From the NCBI GenBank assembly GCA_020073705.1, contig JAIQES010000028.1:1-53133 (forward strand): 53,133 bases of DNA, written 5' to 3'. This stretch comes from Terriglobia bacterium. Lineage in GTDB: Bacteria > Acidobacteriota > Terriglobia > Acidiferrales > UBA7541. Below the pieces are notes generated by a model, which saw only the letters and a program-made list of their open reading frames with translations, searched no databases and was not told the origin of the DNA. The position numbers were made by a program, and so were the translations under genes. Shown one piece after another: positions 6,627 to 16,373 of the stretch. Every line of letters starts with the position of its first letter. Positions within the stretch are counted from its first letter, which is position 1.

Positions 6627-9600
6627 ACCTATCGGAACCATTCATCCGCCGGCCGGTCATGACCGCGGTCCTGACCGTCTCCGTGATCGTTTTCGGCGTG
6701 CTCAGCTATCTGCGTCTTCCGGTAAACGATCTGCCGGTGGTGGACTACCCCGTGATTTCCGTGCAGGCAATCTATCCGGGCGCGAGTCCTGACACGGTTG
6801 CGAACAATATTGCCACGCCGCTCGAACGCCAATTCATGCAGATTAATGGATTGGAGCTGGTGACCTCGCAGAGTACCCAGGGACACGTGAACTTCACGCT
6901 CCAGTTTGCTTTGTCCAAGAGTATCGACGCGGCCGCCACGGATGTGCAGACGGCCATCTCGCAAGCCAGCGGCAGCCTTCCCATCGACCTGCCGGCGCCG
7001 CCGGCCTACACCAAGACGAATCCGAACGACCAGCCGATTTTGTACATCGCGCTCACCAGTGACTCGGTCACACCCGGTCGGCTCTTCGATTATGGAAGCA
7101 CCCAGATGGGCGAGAGAATCAGCATTTTGCCGGGTGTGAGCAGCGTGAATGTGTACGGCACGAAGTCCGCGATACGCATCAAAGTCGATCCTTCCGCGAT
7201 GTGGGCGCGCGGAATTTCGATCGATGATTTGGTTACTGCCGTGAAAAATGGCACCAGCTATACAGGCGCGGGCCAGTTTGACGGCGCGGCGGGCACAGCG
7301 CTGCTCCGGCCCAACGGCCAATTGGACAGCGCAGCGGCGTACGGAAATCTGATTGTCAGCAGCACCAATGGCGCTCCCGTGTATCTGCACGATGTTGCCC
7401 AAGTGGAGGACACGGTCCAGGATGAGCGGATCAAGATGAGATTCTGGGCTCGCGGATATGATGAGCCGGGAGCCACGGTCGTCGTTGCCGTCAACCGGCA
7501 AGCCGGTTCGAATGCCGTGGCCGTGGCAAAGAGCGTTCGAGACATGCTTCCCCTCATCAGCGCCGAGCTTCCAGGGTCGGTTCGCGTGACGATTATTCAC
7601 GACCGCTCCCAGACGATCGTCAATTCTGTTGACGACGTGCAAGCCACTCTGGCGATCGCATTCGTTCTGGTGGTCGCCGTGATCTTTGTGTTCCTCGGCA
7701 GAGCCACCGACACGCTGATCCCCGCCGTGGCTCTTCCCTTGTCGCTCTTGCTCACGTTCATGGTCATGCGCATCCTGGGATACAGCCTGGACAATCTCTC
7801 GCTGATGGCCCTGACCCTGGCCATAGGATTTTTGGTGGACGACGCCATCGTGTTTTTAGAGAACACGGTGCGGCTGATGGAAAAAGGTATGAAGGCGCTC
7901 GAAGCGACTCTTCAGAGCGCCAAGGAAATCAGCTTTACCATTCTTTCGATGACGATTTCCCTCGCGGCAGTGTTTCTTCCGCTGGTCTTCATGTCCGGGC
8001 TGATGGGGCGCATCTTCCGCGAATTCGCCATTACCATCGTGGTTTCCATCATCGCTTCCGGCCTGGTGTCGCTGACTCTGACTCCACTGATGTGCGCGAG
8101 GCTTCTGCAGGCCAGAGGGCAGGGCGCCAATCAGAACTGGATTGAGCGAAGGGCAGGCCGGATCGAGAAACGCGTTCTTGGCGTCTATGGCGCATCGCTT
8201 TGGTGGTTCCTGCGTCATCGCTGGATCTCCGCGCTCACATGGGCCGCTTGCATGGCCGGTACGATCATACTTTTTACCGCCGTTCCCAAGGCCTTCCTGC
8301 CTGTCGGGGATAGCAGCTTCATCTGGGGCGTCATGATCGGGAAGGAAGGTTCCTCCCCCCAGCAGATGCACGCCCTCCAGGATAAGGCAGAAAACATCTT
8401 GCGGCAGGACCCGAGCATTGGAGCAACTTTTACACTGACGGGGAACAGCCAGTTTCTCGCGTCCAATCAGGGGTTGGTGCTCGTGTTCCTCGAGCCGCCA
8501 CAGGTGCGCGCGCCCATTCAGATCGTGGCGGGTGGGTTGATGGGCAAGCTCGGCGCCATTCCTGGCGTTTTCGCGTTCCTCCGGCCTATGCCGGTCTTGA
8601 ACATCAGCACGGGCGCGACAAACCAAAACCAGGGGCAATATGCCTACTCCCTCTCCGGAGTGAATTCGCAGCAAGTCTACGACGTGGCGCAGAAGCTCAT
8701 GACGCGGCTGCGGGAATACCCGGGATTCGCAACCATTTCTTCGGACTATTTTGCTAACACGCCGAATCTTGAAATTGATATCCGGCGCGACCAAGCCCGC
8801 ATCTATGGGGTCTCGGAGACGCGAATCCTGACACTTCTCCGGAATGCGTATTCGCAGAATTACCTCTACCTGATCAAGAAACCCGAGGATCAGTATCAGG
8901 TGATCCTAGAGGTCAAGGATTCCGAGCGTTCCAAGCCCTCAGACCTGTCGCTGCTGTATATCAAGTCGGACGACGGAAAAAATCTTGTGCCGCTGGACGC
9001 GCTCGTCACCTGGAAGCAATTTCTGAGCGCTCAAACCGTAAATCACTTGAACCAATTCACCAGCGTCACCATCTTCTTCAACCTGAAGCCGGAAGTGGCT
9101 ATCGGGGACGCGACCAACTTCATCAGCAAGGCCGAGGCGGAAATCGTGCCGCCCACCGTGCGCGCGAGCCTCCAGGGGGAAGCCCTGACGTTCCGAGATA
9201 CGGTCCGCGACTTGACCATCTTGATGGCGCTCGCCGTATTCGTCATGTACGTAATCCTGGCCATTCTCTACGAGAGCTACGTGCATCCGCTGACAGTGCT
9301 CTCCACGCTTCCAACCGCGCTGGTGGGAGGATTGCTGACCTTGTATTTACTTGGAGAGCAGGCCTCGCTCTACGCGTTCGTCGGCATGTTCATGCTGATG
9401 GGAATCGTGAAGAAGAACGGAATCATGATCGTCGACTTTGCGCGCCAGCGTGTGTACGCCGGTGAAACGGCGGAGCAAGCCATCCATGACGCGAGCATGG
9501 ACCGTTTCCGGCCGATCATCATGACCACACTCGCTGCCGTCATCGGTGCTATCCCGATCGCCGCAGGTTACGGAGCTGATGGAGCCTCGCGCCGGCCTCT

Positions 9601-9790
9601 CGGGATGGTGATCGTCGGGGGGCTGGTGGTGTCGCAGTTCATCACGTTATACATCACGCCCGTCATCTACCTTTACCTCGAGCAGTTCCAGGAAAAAGTA
9701 TTGAACCGCACGTCCTTCTTCCATTCGGGACACTCGCAAATTCCTTCCGCGGACGGCTCAATTGCGGCGCAGGATGGGGTGGGAGACTAG
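6623..9790 (+). CDS. RND multidrug efflux permease (HAE1 family, MdtB/MdtC/AcrB-like)
   Basis: A 1055-residue proton-driven inner-membrane pump, the normal HAE1 length. The N-terminus LSEPFIRRPVMTAVL is typical of the family. The protein has the duplicated plan of one TM helix, a large periplasmic loop and then TM2-6, repeated twice. The proton-relay acidic pair is in LVDDAIVFLEN of TM4, and the second half carries GIVKKNGIMIVDFA. It lies between its adaptor (4-bp overlap) and outer-membrane channel (6 bp downstream), giving a complete tripartite system. Substrates cannot be read from sequence; organic drugs or bile-salt-like compounds are usual for this branch, while a heavy-metal (HME) pump is unlikely from the motif pattern. 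Confidence 0.95.
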   Translation: MNLSEPFIRRPVMTAVLTVSVIVFGVLSYLRLPVNDLPVVDYPVISVQAIYPGASPDTVANNIATPLERQFMQINGLELVTSQSTQGHVNFTLQFALSKSIDAAATDVQTAISQASGSLPIDLPAPPAYTKTNPNDQPILYIALTSDSVTPGRLFDYGSTQMGERISILPGVSSVNVYGTKSAIRIKVDPSAMWARGISIDDLVTAVKNGTSYTGAGQFDGAAGTALLRPNGQLDSAAAYGNLIVSSTNGAPVYLHDVAQVEDTVQDERIKMRFWARGYDEPGATVVVAVNRQAGSNAVAVAKSVRDMLPLISAELPGSVRVTIIHDRSQTIVNSVDDVQATLAIAFVLVVAVIFVFLGRATDTLIPAVALPLSLLLTFMVMRILGYSLDNLSLMALTLAIGFLVDDAIVFLENTVRLMEKGMKALEATLQSAKEISFTILSMTISLAAVFLPLVFMSGLMGRIFREFAITIVVSIIASGLVSLTLTPLMCARLLQARGQGANQNWIERRAGRIEKRVLGVYGASLWWFLRHRWISALTWAACMAGTIILFTAVPKAFLPVGDSSFIWGVMIGKEGSSPQQMHALQDKAENILRQDPSIGATFTLTGNSQFLASNQGLVLVFLEPPQVRAPIQIVAGGLMGKLGAIPGVFAFLRPMPVLNISTGATNQNQGQYAYSLSGVNSQQVYDVAQKLMTRLREYPGFATISSDYFANTPNLEIDIRRDQARIYGVSETRILTLLRNAYSQNYLYLIKKPEDQYQVILEVKDSERSKPSDLSLLYIKSDDGKNLVPLDALVTWKQFLSAQTVNHLNQFTSVTIFFNLKPEVAIGDATNFISKAEAEIVPPTVRASLQGEALTFRDTVRDLTILMALAVFVMYVILAILYESYVHPLTVLSTLPTALVGGLLTLYLLGEQASLYAFVGMFMLMGIVKKNGIMIVDFARQRVYAGETAEQAIHDASMDRFRPIIMTTLAAVIGAIPIAAGYGADGASRRPLGMVIVGGLVVSQFITLYITPVIYLYLEQFQEKVLNRTSFFHSGHSQIPSADGSIAAQDGVGD

Positions 9791-9796
9791 AGCCTC

Positions 9797-11224
9797 ATGA
9801 GAATGCGTTTCCGCAGCGATAGCATCGCGCGGTTATTTCCGGTCATTTTCTGCGCGGCGGGCCTTGTTCTCACCGGCTGCGCCGTCGGACCAAATTACAA
9901 GCGGCCCAGCACGGATGTTCCCGCCACCTACCGGATAACGGCGGACGTGGATGCGGCCAACGCCTCCCCCGCCTCGCTCGGAGACCAGAAGTGGTGGGAT
10001 GTTTTCCGGGACCCGCAACTGCAACAGTTGATTCGCACCGCGCTCCAGCAGAATTACGATGTGCGCATCGCGGCGGCCCGCGTCCTTGAAGCCCAGGCGC
10101 AAGTCGGCATCACCCGCGCGGATCAATTTCCAAATGTGAGTGCCAGTGGCAGCGGCACCAATCTGCACAATCCGGCGACGGGCCCCATTCCGTCATACGG
10201 GTTCACATTCGGCCGCATCACCGCGACCGCTGCCTGGGATCTCGACTTCTGGGGGAAGTATCGCCGGGCATCGGAAGCGGCCCGGGCGCAACTGCTCGCC
10301 AGCGAATGGGCGCGCCAGGAAGTGGACGCCACTCTGGTAGCGAACGTGGCCAGCGCTTATTTTCAGCTTGAAGAACTAGACCTCGAATTGGACATTTCGA
10401 AACGCGCGCTGGCATCGCGCAACGAGTCCTTGGATCTGACAAAGACGCTTGAGGAACATGGCATCAATTCCATACTGGACGTTCGCCAGGCGGAACAGTT
10501 GGTGTACACCGCCGCGGCGGGAATCGCTGACTTGGAGAGGCGCATCGGGCAACAGGAAGATCTCCTCAGCATCCTGCTGGGAAATAATCCGGCCTCGGTC
10601 TCGCGCGGGATGAACCTCATCGACCAACCACATGCCCCACAGGTTCCGGCAGGGCTCCCCTCGGCGCTACTGGAACGCCGCCCGGATATCCGGCAGGCCG
10701 AGCAGCAATTGATCGCGGCCAACGCCCGAATCGGGGTTGCGAGGGCCGCTTACTTTCCTGGCATTTCACTGACGGCGACGTCCGGTTTACAGAGTCCGGC
10801 GCTCACGAATCTGTTTAGCGGTTCTGCCGGGCTGTGGACGTTTGCCGGAGCGGTTACACAGCCCATCTTCACGGCTGGACGACTTCGCTCGAATGTCCAA
10901 TTGGCGCGGGAGCAGCAGCAGGAAGCCGTCTTGACCTATCAACAGGCGATTCAAGGAGCGTTTCGGGATGTTTCCGACGCCTTGATCGCCTATCAGAAAG
11001 ATCAAGAATTCCGCGCACAGCAGGAACTCCTAGCTCGCTCCGCACAGGATGCGGCGCAACTTTCCGGCATGCGGTATAAGGCCGGTACCACAAACTACCT
11101 GGAAGTGCTTACCAACGAAACGAACTACTTATTGGCCGATCTCGGCCTGGCGCAAGCCCGGCTCAACGAACTCCTTGCTCTGGTCCAAATCTACAAAGCC
11201 CTCGGCGGCGGCTGGCAGCAGTAG
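9797..11224 (+). CDS. Efflux outer membrane lipoprotein (OprM/NodT family channel)
   Basis: The trimeric outer-membrane exit duct of the preceding adaptor and pump. The 475-residue protein has a lipoprotein signal with LTGC lipobox (Cys28) and then the characteristic start CAVGPNYKRP. Two repeats of the outer membrane efflux domain follow, the second beginning near ERRPDIRQAEQQL. The helices forming the periplasmic tunnel are long and rich in Gln, Ala and Arg. The start ATG 9797 is only 6 bp after the permease stop. The gene ends the operon; an inverted repeat at 11315-11343 probably stops transcription. Confidence 0.94.
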   Translation: MRMRFRSDSIARLFPVIFCAAGLVLTGCAVGPNYKRPSTDVPATYRITADVDAANASPASLGDQKWWDVFRDPQLQQLIRTALQQNYDVRIAAARVLEAQAQVGITRADQFPNVSASGSGTNLHNPATGPIPSYGFTFGRITATAAWDLDFWGKYRRASEAARAQLLASEWARQEVDATLVANVASAYFQLEELDLELDISKRALASRNESLDLTKTLEEHGINSILDVRQAEQLVYTAAAGIADLERRIGQQEDLLSILLGNNPASVSRGMNLIDQPHAPQVPAGLPSALLERRPDIRQAEQQLIAANARIGVARAAYFPGISLTATSGLQSPALTNLFSGSAGLWTFAGAVTQPIFTAGRLRSNVQLAREQQQEAVLTYQQAIQGAFRDVSDALIAYQKDQEFRAQQELLARSAQDAAQLSGMRYKAGTTNYLEVLTNETNYLLADLGLAQARLNELLALVQIYKALGGGWQQ

Positions 11225-11300
11225 CGCCCTCGTGTTCGCGCGCAATCGGCGTATCTCGACGTTCCAACAAGCCGAACGGCTGCCTCTCCCGAAAAGCGGG

Positions 11301-11350
11301 CGGTTCACCGAGGACGTTCTCCGTGAACGGTTCACCGAGAACGTTTATCC
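11301..11350 (+). terminator. Inverted and direct repeat after the efflux operon
   Basis: CGTTCTC.GTGAA (11315-11327) pairs with TTCAC.GAGAACG (11331-11343), a 12-bp stem with one mismatch and a 3-base loop, followed by TTTATCC: a likely terminator. The same stretch is built of two near-identical direct copies, CGGTTCACCGAGGACGTT at 11301 and CGGTTCACCGAGAACGTT at 11328, 27 bp apart. Confidence 0.55.
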
Positions 11351-11495
11351 CTAGGCGAGTCTCAGGGCCACCAAAATATCATTGCGCGTCACTTTCTCAG
11401 ATGGCCGTCACTTGGTTCCCATGCCGCCATTCGTAAGGTATTCAAGTGTTGGGTCGGGACCGGGTTCCACGACCAGGCGACCCTGGATCTTAGAA

Positions 11496-12944
11496 CTAGG
11501 GGATCACCGGCGGGGCGTAAGGGAAGGTCCGCGCGAAAAACCACATGAAAAAGAGAACCAACACTGAGTTAGCGAGAAAGTAGAGCAGCCCGTAACCGAT
11601 CAGGTCCCGCGCGCGCACTTTTAGGATTCCCAGAAGCGGGAGCATCCAGAACGGGTTGACCAGATTCGGCAAAGCTTCGGACGTGTTGTAGATCTGCACC
11701 ACCCAGCCGAGGTTCACGTGAAGGTCCTTGGCCGCCTGCAATACATAAGGCGCTTCAATGATCCATTTGCTGCCCCCCGAAGGCACGAACATCCCCAGGA
11801 TTCCCGAATAAATCGAAATAAGAATCGGATACGTGCCCGTCGAAGAGAAAGTCACGAAAAAGTGGGCCAATTGCCCTGAGATCGGCGACATCGTGATAAT
11901 GCCGAAGATTCCTCCGTAAAACGGAAATTGGATGAGAACTCCCGCGGTGGCCGGGACCGCATCGTTAACCGCCCGCATGAACGACCGTGGCCTCCAATGC
12001 AGCAGCAGTCCCACCATCAAGAATAAGAGATTGTATGTGTTCAAATCTAGCGCGGCGAGAGGACCTCGCTTGGCAAGAACTTGCGCAAGATACGCTAGGC
12101 CGATCACGCCAACCACAACCGAAAGTACCGGCGTATATTCCAGCCACTCGGCAGGGGTGCGACGCTCCTCCAGCTTCTGCAGTTCGAGTTCGTCCGTAAT
12201 CCCGAACGATTCCGCTGTCTTCGAAGAGTTGGCTGGCGCAGACAAGTACGCCACGATCACACAAGAGATCATCAGGATGGCTGCGGTCGAGATGCTTTGC
12301 CAGGTGTAAATCGTTTGGCTCAGAGGAATCACCCCGCTGATCCTGAGCAGCGCGGAGGGAATTGACGAAGGTGTCGCCATTACCAGGGCCGCGGAAGAGG
12401 ACAGCCCAAGGGCCCAAACGCTGCCAGTACCCAAATAACCGGCTGCTCCGATTGCACGGTAGTCAATTCCGCGCACGGTCTTCACGATTTCTCGCACCAA
12501 GATGCCGCTGAATATCAAACTGAGGCCCCAGCTAATCAATGAAGTCGCCATCGAGAAAAAGGCCACGAATGCCACCGCACCACGAGGGGTACGGGGTATG
12601 CGCGCAAGCCAACGAATCAGTCCGTGGATCGGTGGAGACGTCGCGACGACATAGCCGCCCACGATGATGATAGCCATCTGCATCGTGAACGGAATCAGGC
12701 TCCAGAAGCCCTCGCCAAAATACTGGACGAGGTCCCGCATGGCAGTTCCCATGAACAAACCGGCCACGAAGACGATGACCAGGGCTCCGAGAGCGAAAAC
12801 AAAAGCGTCTGGGAACCACCGCTGTGACCAATCGGCCAGCGCCATGCCCAGTCGCGCAAGTCTCCCTGCTGAGGCATTCCCGGTTTCGCGCTCGTCGTTG
12901 CGCCCTGGGCGCTCCGGACCCGGCACCATCTGCCCTCCAATCAT
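11496..12944 (-). CDS. Short-chain fatty acid transporter (AtoE family)
   Basis: A 482-residue polytopic inner-membrane protein of the AtoE family, whose namesake is associated with uptake of short-chain fatty acids such as acetoacetate or butyrate. About ten to twelve hydrophobic segments are visible, with the family-like stretches ADWSQRWFPDAFVFAL near the N-terminus, FGEGFWSLIPFTMQMA, and FVPSGGSKWIIEAPYV in the second half. The first 30 residues are polar and rich in Arg and Gly, so the true start may be the internal Met near residue 34 rather than 12944. It is the last of three minus-strand genes. Transporters of other carboxylates are possible. Confidence 0.88.
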   Translation of the reverse strand: MIGGQMVPGPERPGRNDERETGNASAGRLARLGMALADWSQRWFPDAFVFALGALVIVFVAGLFMGTAMRDLVQYFGEGFWSLIPFTMQMAIIIVGGYVVATSPPIHGLIRWLARIPRTPRGAVAFVAFFSMATSLISWGLSLIFSGILVREIVKTVRGIDYRAIGAAGYLGTGSVWALGLSSSAALVMATPSSIPSALLRISGVIPLSQTIYTWQSISTAAILMISCVIVAYLSAPANSSKTAESFGITDELELQKLEERRTPAEWLEYTPVLSVVVGVIGLAYLAQVLAKRGPLAALDLNTYNLLFLMVGLLLHWRPRSFMRAVNDAVPATAGVLIQFPFYGGIFGIITMSPISGQLAHFFVTFSSTGTYPILISIYSGILGMFVPSGGSKWIIEAPYVLQAAKDLHVNLGWVVQIYNTSEALPNLVNPFWMLPLLGILKVRARDLIGYGLLYFLANSVLVLFFMWFFARTFPYAPPVIP

Positions 12945-13071
12945 TCGATGTGTATTTTAGGCGCGCACGACACGCCACTGGTGGCCCAGATTATATGGCA
13001 TCCCGGGCACCAAGCGACGGTCCAAACGCTGCGAAGAGTGGGACGCTCCCTGAATTTGGTCTGGGCAGACC

Positions 13072-14565
13072 TCAGGTTGTCAGGAACGCTGCCAGTTTGC
13101 TTATGTCGGGTGCAGTGTCGAGAGATTTTACGACGGCAATGACCGCCCCGGTCTTTGCAGCAGGCCACTTGGCAAATTCAGCGCAGCCTCTGAATTTGTC
13201 TGCCACCTCATCGTAGCTCATGGGATTTGACGGACTTCCCTTCGCAAATTCAGCGTGTCCTGAAATAACTTTGCCACCCTTTAAATGGATTTTGAGGATA
13301 CTGGTCATCTTGTCGAGCCCGGCCTGTTCGGCCTCGGGGTCGATGTAAAAGTTCACCCGGTTGATCATGTCTTGCACATCGGCGCGTTGCACTACGGCAT
13401 CTTGATATTCGTTCAGCCCCGCTTTGCGCTCCAGGAGCAGGATGCTCATGCAAAATTCCATGCTGAATTTGCCCTGAAGCCCTGTGACCGGGTGATGGTG
13501 TAGGAGTGACGTCGTCATAGCGTGGTTCGCTCCCACATCCACCTTTTCAACCTCTGCGGCCTTGATATTGTTCTCGCGAATTAGACGCAGCATTTCGCCC
13601 ATGGCCGGATGTGACAACGATCCGGACGGGTGAGGCTTGATGGATACGCCAGGCGAAGCGAAGGTCCAAGGTTTGCCAAGGCGGCCTACGATAGCGTCCG
13701 GGTCAAAACCACCGCCCGCGGCCTGAAAAAATCCAAGCGGCGCTTCCAGTATATTGTCAGCGGCTGTCCAACCGAGCGCCGCGAGATCGGCGGCCACGGT
13801 CCCGTTTTCGGCGGCGTGCCCTGCATGGAAAGGCTTGGTCATGGAGCCAAAGTTGTCGCGGAAGCCTCCTCCCTCCGTTGCGGCGATGCCGAGGGTATAG
13901 GTTGTTTGCATTGCATTCAGGCCACGCAGCTTGGCGCAAGCCGCAGCGCTGCCGAAGGTTCCGCAAGTGCCTGTCGTATGAAAACCCTCATCGTAATGGC
14001 GGGGCGAAATGGCCTCGGCAATTTTGCATTCGACCTCCACGCCGACGTGGTAGGCCAGCATCAAGTCTTTTCCTGTGCGCTTTCCCAATTCGCAGAGTGC
14101 GAATGCCGGCGGAAGAACCGCTACCGTGGGGTGCGTCAGCAGCCCGTAGATGCGATCTTTAGCCGCGGCAAGTTGGGTGTCGTCGAAATCATCGGCGTGA
14201 ATGGAAACTCCATTGGCAAGCGACGCGAAGCGGGGATGAGCCTTCATTCCGGTGCCGATGATGCTGGCTTTGACGTCACTCGATCCAAGCGATTGCACGT
14301 ACTGACGTACGAGAGGCCCCATAGCCGACGCCGAGCCCGCGAGCGCCAGACCAAGACCGTCCAGGATCGACTTCTTGCCCAAATCCAAAACGTCTGCCGG
14401 AATATCCGCATACTTTGTGCTGACGATAAACTCAGCGACGGACTTGGTGAGACCTGGCGCTCTTGGAAATTCCGCAGCCGAACTCGGTGAAGCCAATGCC
14501 TTTCCAGGACCCAACGCCAGTGCAGACATCGCCAGCGAATTCTTGAATAAGTCACGCCGATTCAT
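13072..14565 (-). CDS. MmgE/PrpD family protein with Tat-like leader
   Basis: A 497-residue member of the family that includes 2-methylcitrate dehydratase (PrpD), cis-aconitate decarboxylase and MmgE. Family landmarks are KKSILDGLGLALAG near the start of the domain, the SIHADDFDDTQ stretch, and GFRDNFGSMTKPFHAGHAAE, followed by the second helical domain. Unusually, the N-terminus MNRRDLFKNSLAMSALAL resembles a twin-arginine signal, predicting export of the folded protein; canonical PrpD is cytoplasmic, so this is likely a divergent periplasmic paralogue with unknown substrate. It is followed on the same strand by the AtoE-type transporter, so a role in carboxylic acid use is plausible. The start is well supported by the leader. 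Confidence 0.85.
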   Translation of the reverse strand: MNRRDLFKNSLAMSALALGPGKALASPSSAAEFPRAPGLTKSVAEFIVSTKYADIPADVLDLGKKSILDGLGLALAGSASAMGPLVRQYVQSLGSSDVKASIIGTGMKAHPRFASLANGVSIHADDFDDTQLAAAKDRIYGLLTHPTVAVLPPAFALCELGKRTGKDLMLAYHVGVEVECKIAEAISPRHYDEGFHTTGTCGTFGSAAACAKLRGLNAMQTTYTLGIAATEGGGFRDNFGSMTKPFHAGHAAENGTVAADLAALGWTAADNILEAPLGFFQAAGGGFDPDAIVGRLGKPWTFASPGVSIKPHPSGSLSHPAMGEMLRLIRENNIKAAEVEKVDVGANHAMTTSLLHHHPVTGLQGKFSMEFCMSILLLERKAGLNEYQDAVVQRADVQDMINRVNFYIDPEAEQAGLDKMTSILKIHLKGGKVISGHAEFAKGSPSNPMSYDEVADKFRGCAEFAKWPAAKTGAVIAVVKSLDTAPDISKLAAFLTT

Positions 14566-14669
14566 CTGATTTCACCTCCAGAATCGCAGAAACTCTTGGG
14601 AAAGACCGTAGAGACCGCTTCGGCAAGGATGAGTTGCTACGTGAAATGATTTTCATTATTTTCTAAAAG

Positions 14670-15767
14670 TCACTTGTTCGCCACATTTGAAGAGGATGCG
14701 GCAGGCATACCATAAATGTGAAGAACATTTTCCGTCCCGATCTTGCGCCTCAAATCGCTCGGAAGCTGGTTGAACAGGAGCACTACGGTCTGCCAGCGCT
14801 GCTGTGAGCCCTTCGGTTCCGGGTAATGTTGGTCGGTCCCGATAATAAAACGGTCGGGAAAATCCTGAAAGAGCTTAAGCCATTCCGGCTTGAGTTTGCC
14901 ATCGGCGAGAGGGTAATTCTTGCCAGGACTCAGGGGATCGGTCTTGATTTCCATGTATAAGTTGGAATGTGCCTGCAGCAGGCGGCGGCAAAGGTCGGGC
15001 GTCCGATATCCTGTGCCGTCCGCACCAGCGTGCGCCCAGATGATCTTAGCGCGCGAATTGTGCGCCAACAGCCGCTCGAAGGCTGTGATGTTTTCATGGA
15101 GCTGCGGCGCATTGGGTGGCGACTTCAGGCCGGCGGGAAGTGGCATCGTTTCAGGAACAGCTTCCATGTGAAGGTCGATGGGGACGTTATGTTGCGCCGC
15201 TATATCCGCAAGCAAGAGGAAGAGCGGGTGGTCCGCCGGGGCGTATTGATAAGGCGTCGCACCATCGAAATGTTCGGCCGCCATTTCGCCGAAACCTACC
15301 ACTCCTTCGCGAAGGAGTTCTTCCGCACGGTCCTTAAACTTCCTTTGGACTTCGGGGCCCGCATTGCCCGAAGCCACCGATTGTTGAATCATCGCATTCA
15401 GAGTGCCGCCGCCCCCGAGAACAGCCAGCTTGTTAGGATATTTCTTGGCGGCAGCAAGAATCACCTCGGCGTCAAAATGTCCCGGATGATCGAATGTATC
15501 TGGAGGCATCAGGAGAAGAATCTTCGCGGCGTTCTGGCGGCCCAATGCCGCTAGCGCGGCCCGGATGGCGCCGTCGGCATCGTGCTGGTCAAAGTGAGTG
15601 TGAGCATCTATATAAGGGGTCAAGGCCGGAACCGGCTCCACGTCTGCAGGCGACTTCTCCCCGGGCTGTGCCTGCCCCGCGAACAAAACGTGCACGGCAA
15701 GCGCAACTACGATCCCCACCATCGAGAACGCCACACCCATCGTAATCTTTCTTGATGATCGAATCAT
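14670..15767 (-). CDS. Exported amidohydrolase-family protein
   Basis: A 365-residue metal-dependent hydrolase with a TIM-barrel fold of the amidohydrolase-2 (ACMSD-like) type. A single hydrophobic N-terminal segment (about residues 9-31) acts as signal peptide or anchor, so it should work in the periplasm. The first metal motif is YIDAHTHFDQ, further metal histidines are expected in DLHMEAVP and IIWAHAGADG, and FIIGTDQHYPEP carries the late aspartate. It is encoded 104 bp upstream of the MmgE/PrpD gene on the same strand and may share its pathway. The substrate is unknown; decarboxylation as well as hydrolysis is possible in this group. Confidence 0.82.
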   Translation of the reverse strand: MIRSSRKITMGVAFSMVGIVVALAVHVLFAGQAQPGEKSPADVEPVPALTPYIDAHTHFDQHDADGAIRAALAALGRQNAAKILLLMPPDTFDHPGHFDAEVILAAAKKYPNKLAVLGGGGTLNAMIQQSVASGNAGPEVQRKFKDRAEELLREGVVGFGEMAAEHFDGATPYQYAPADHPLFLLLADIAAQHNVPIDLHMEAVPETMPLPAGLKSPPNAPQLHENITAFERLLAHNSRAKIIWAHAGADGTGYRTPDLCRRLLQAHSNLYMEIKTDPLSPGKNYPLADGKLKPEWLKLFQDFPDRFIIGTDQHYPEPKGSQQRWQTVVLLFNQLPSDLRRKIGTENVLHIYGMPAASSSNVANK

Positions 15768-15971
15768 TGCGGTGCCCTCTCGCGCTTGATCAAAAAGTGC
15801 CCTAGCGGTTCAAACACGCACACCGCGATTCTGGCTTTTGTCCGCGGCTGAAGGCAAGCAATTTCTTCTCGTGAGTGAGCGCCCCAACCGTTGGAATGAC
15901 TGCGACGCTTTCCGCAGATAATTCCGTACTGTTTTCAGTCGATGCTAAAATGCAAGGTAGGGAGGCCCAAA

Positions 15972-16373
15972 ATGAGTGCAAAGGTTCGCAAGACGGACGC
16001 CGAATGGCGGCAGTTGCTGACACCAGAACAATACCAAGTGACCAGGCGCAAAGGCACCGAGCCGCCGGGTACCGGCGAGTATGAAGACACGGACGCTCCA
16101 GGCACGTACATCTGCGTATGCTGCGGTCAACCGCTCTTCAGCTCGGCATCCAAGTTTCATTCCGGGTCCGGATGGCCGAGCTTCTCGGCGCCCATCGATG
16201 ACGCCAAGATAGAAGTCGAACGGGACTCCAGTCACGGGTTGACTCGTGAGGAAGTAGTCTGCAGCAGTTGCGACGCCCACCTCGGTCATGTTTTCCCCGA
16301 CGGTCCGCAGCCTACCGGCCTCCGCTACTGCATCAATTCCGCCGCGCTGAATTTCATCGAGAAGGATAAATGA
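15972..16373 (+). CDS. msrB: Peptide-methionine (R)-S-oxide reductase
   Basis: Repairs the R epimer of methionine sulfoxide in proteins. The 133-residue enzyme has all MsrB features: two structural zinc pairs (C48/C51 in CVCC and C97/C100 in CSSC), [16 protein letters not shown], and the catalytic Cys120 in [12 protein letters not shown] 15972 is chosen over an in-frame ATG at 15942 because AGGGAGG lies at the right distance before it. No signal peptide, so it is cytoplasmic. The stop overlaps the next gene by 4 bp. The matching S-epimer enzyme, MsrA, is encoded separately at 26200-26880. Confidence 0.96.
   Translation: MSAKVRKTDAEWRQLLTPEQYQVTRRKGTEPPGTGEYEDTDAPGTYICVCCGQPLFSSASKFHSGSGWPSFSAPIDDAKIEVERDSSHGLTREEVVCSSCDAHLGHVFPDGPQPTGLRYCINSAALNFIEKDK

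Noticed and set aside
6629-8794. Long minus-strand frames opposite the first RND permease
   Set aside because: Histidine- and arginine-rich antisense translations of a conserved pump gene, without start signals or domains.
13630-14490. Long plus-strand frame (286 codons) opposite the MmgE/PrpD gene
   Set aside because: It is the antisense of a clear coding gene, with arginine- and serine-rich composition typical of shadow frames in GC-rich DNA.
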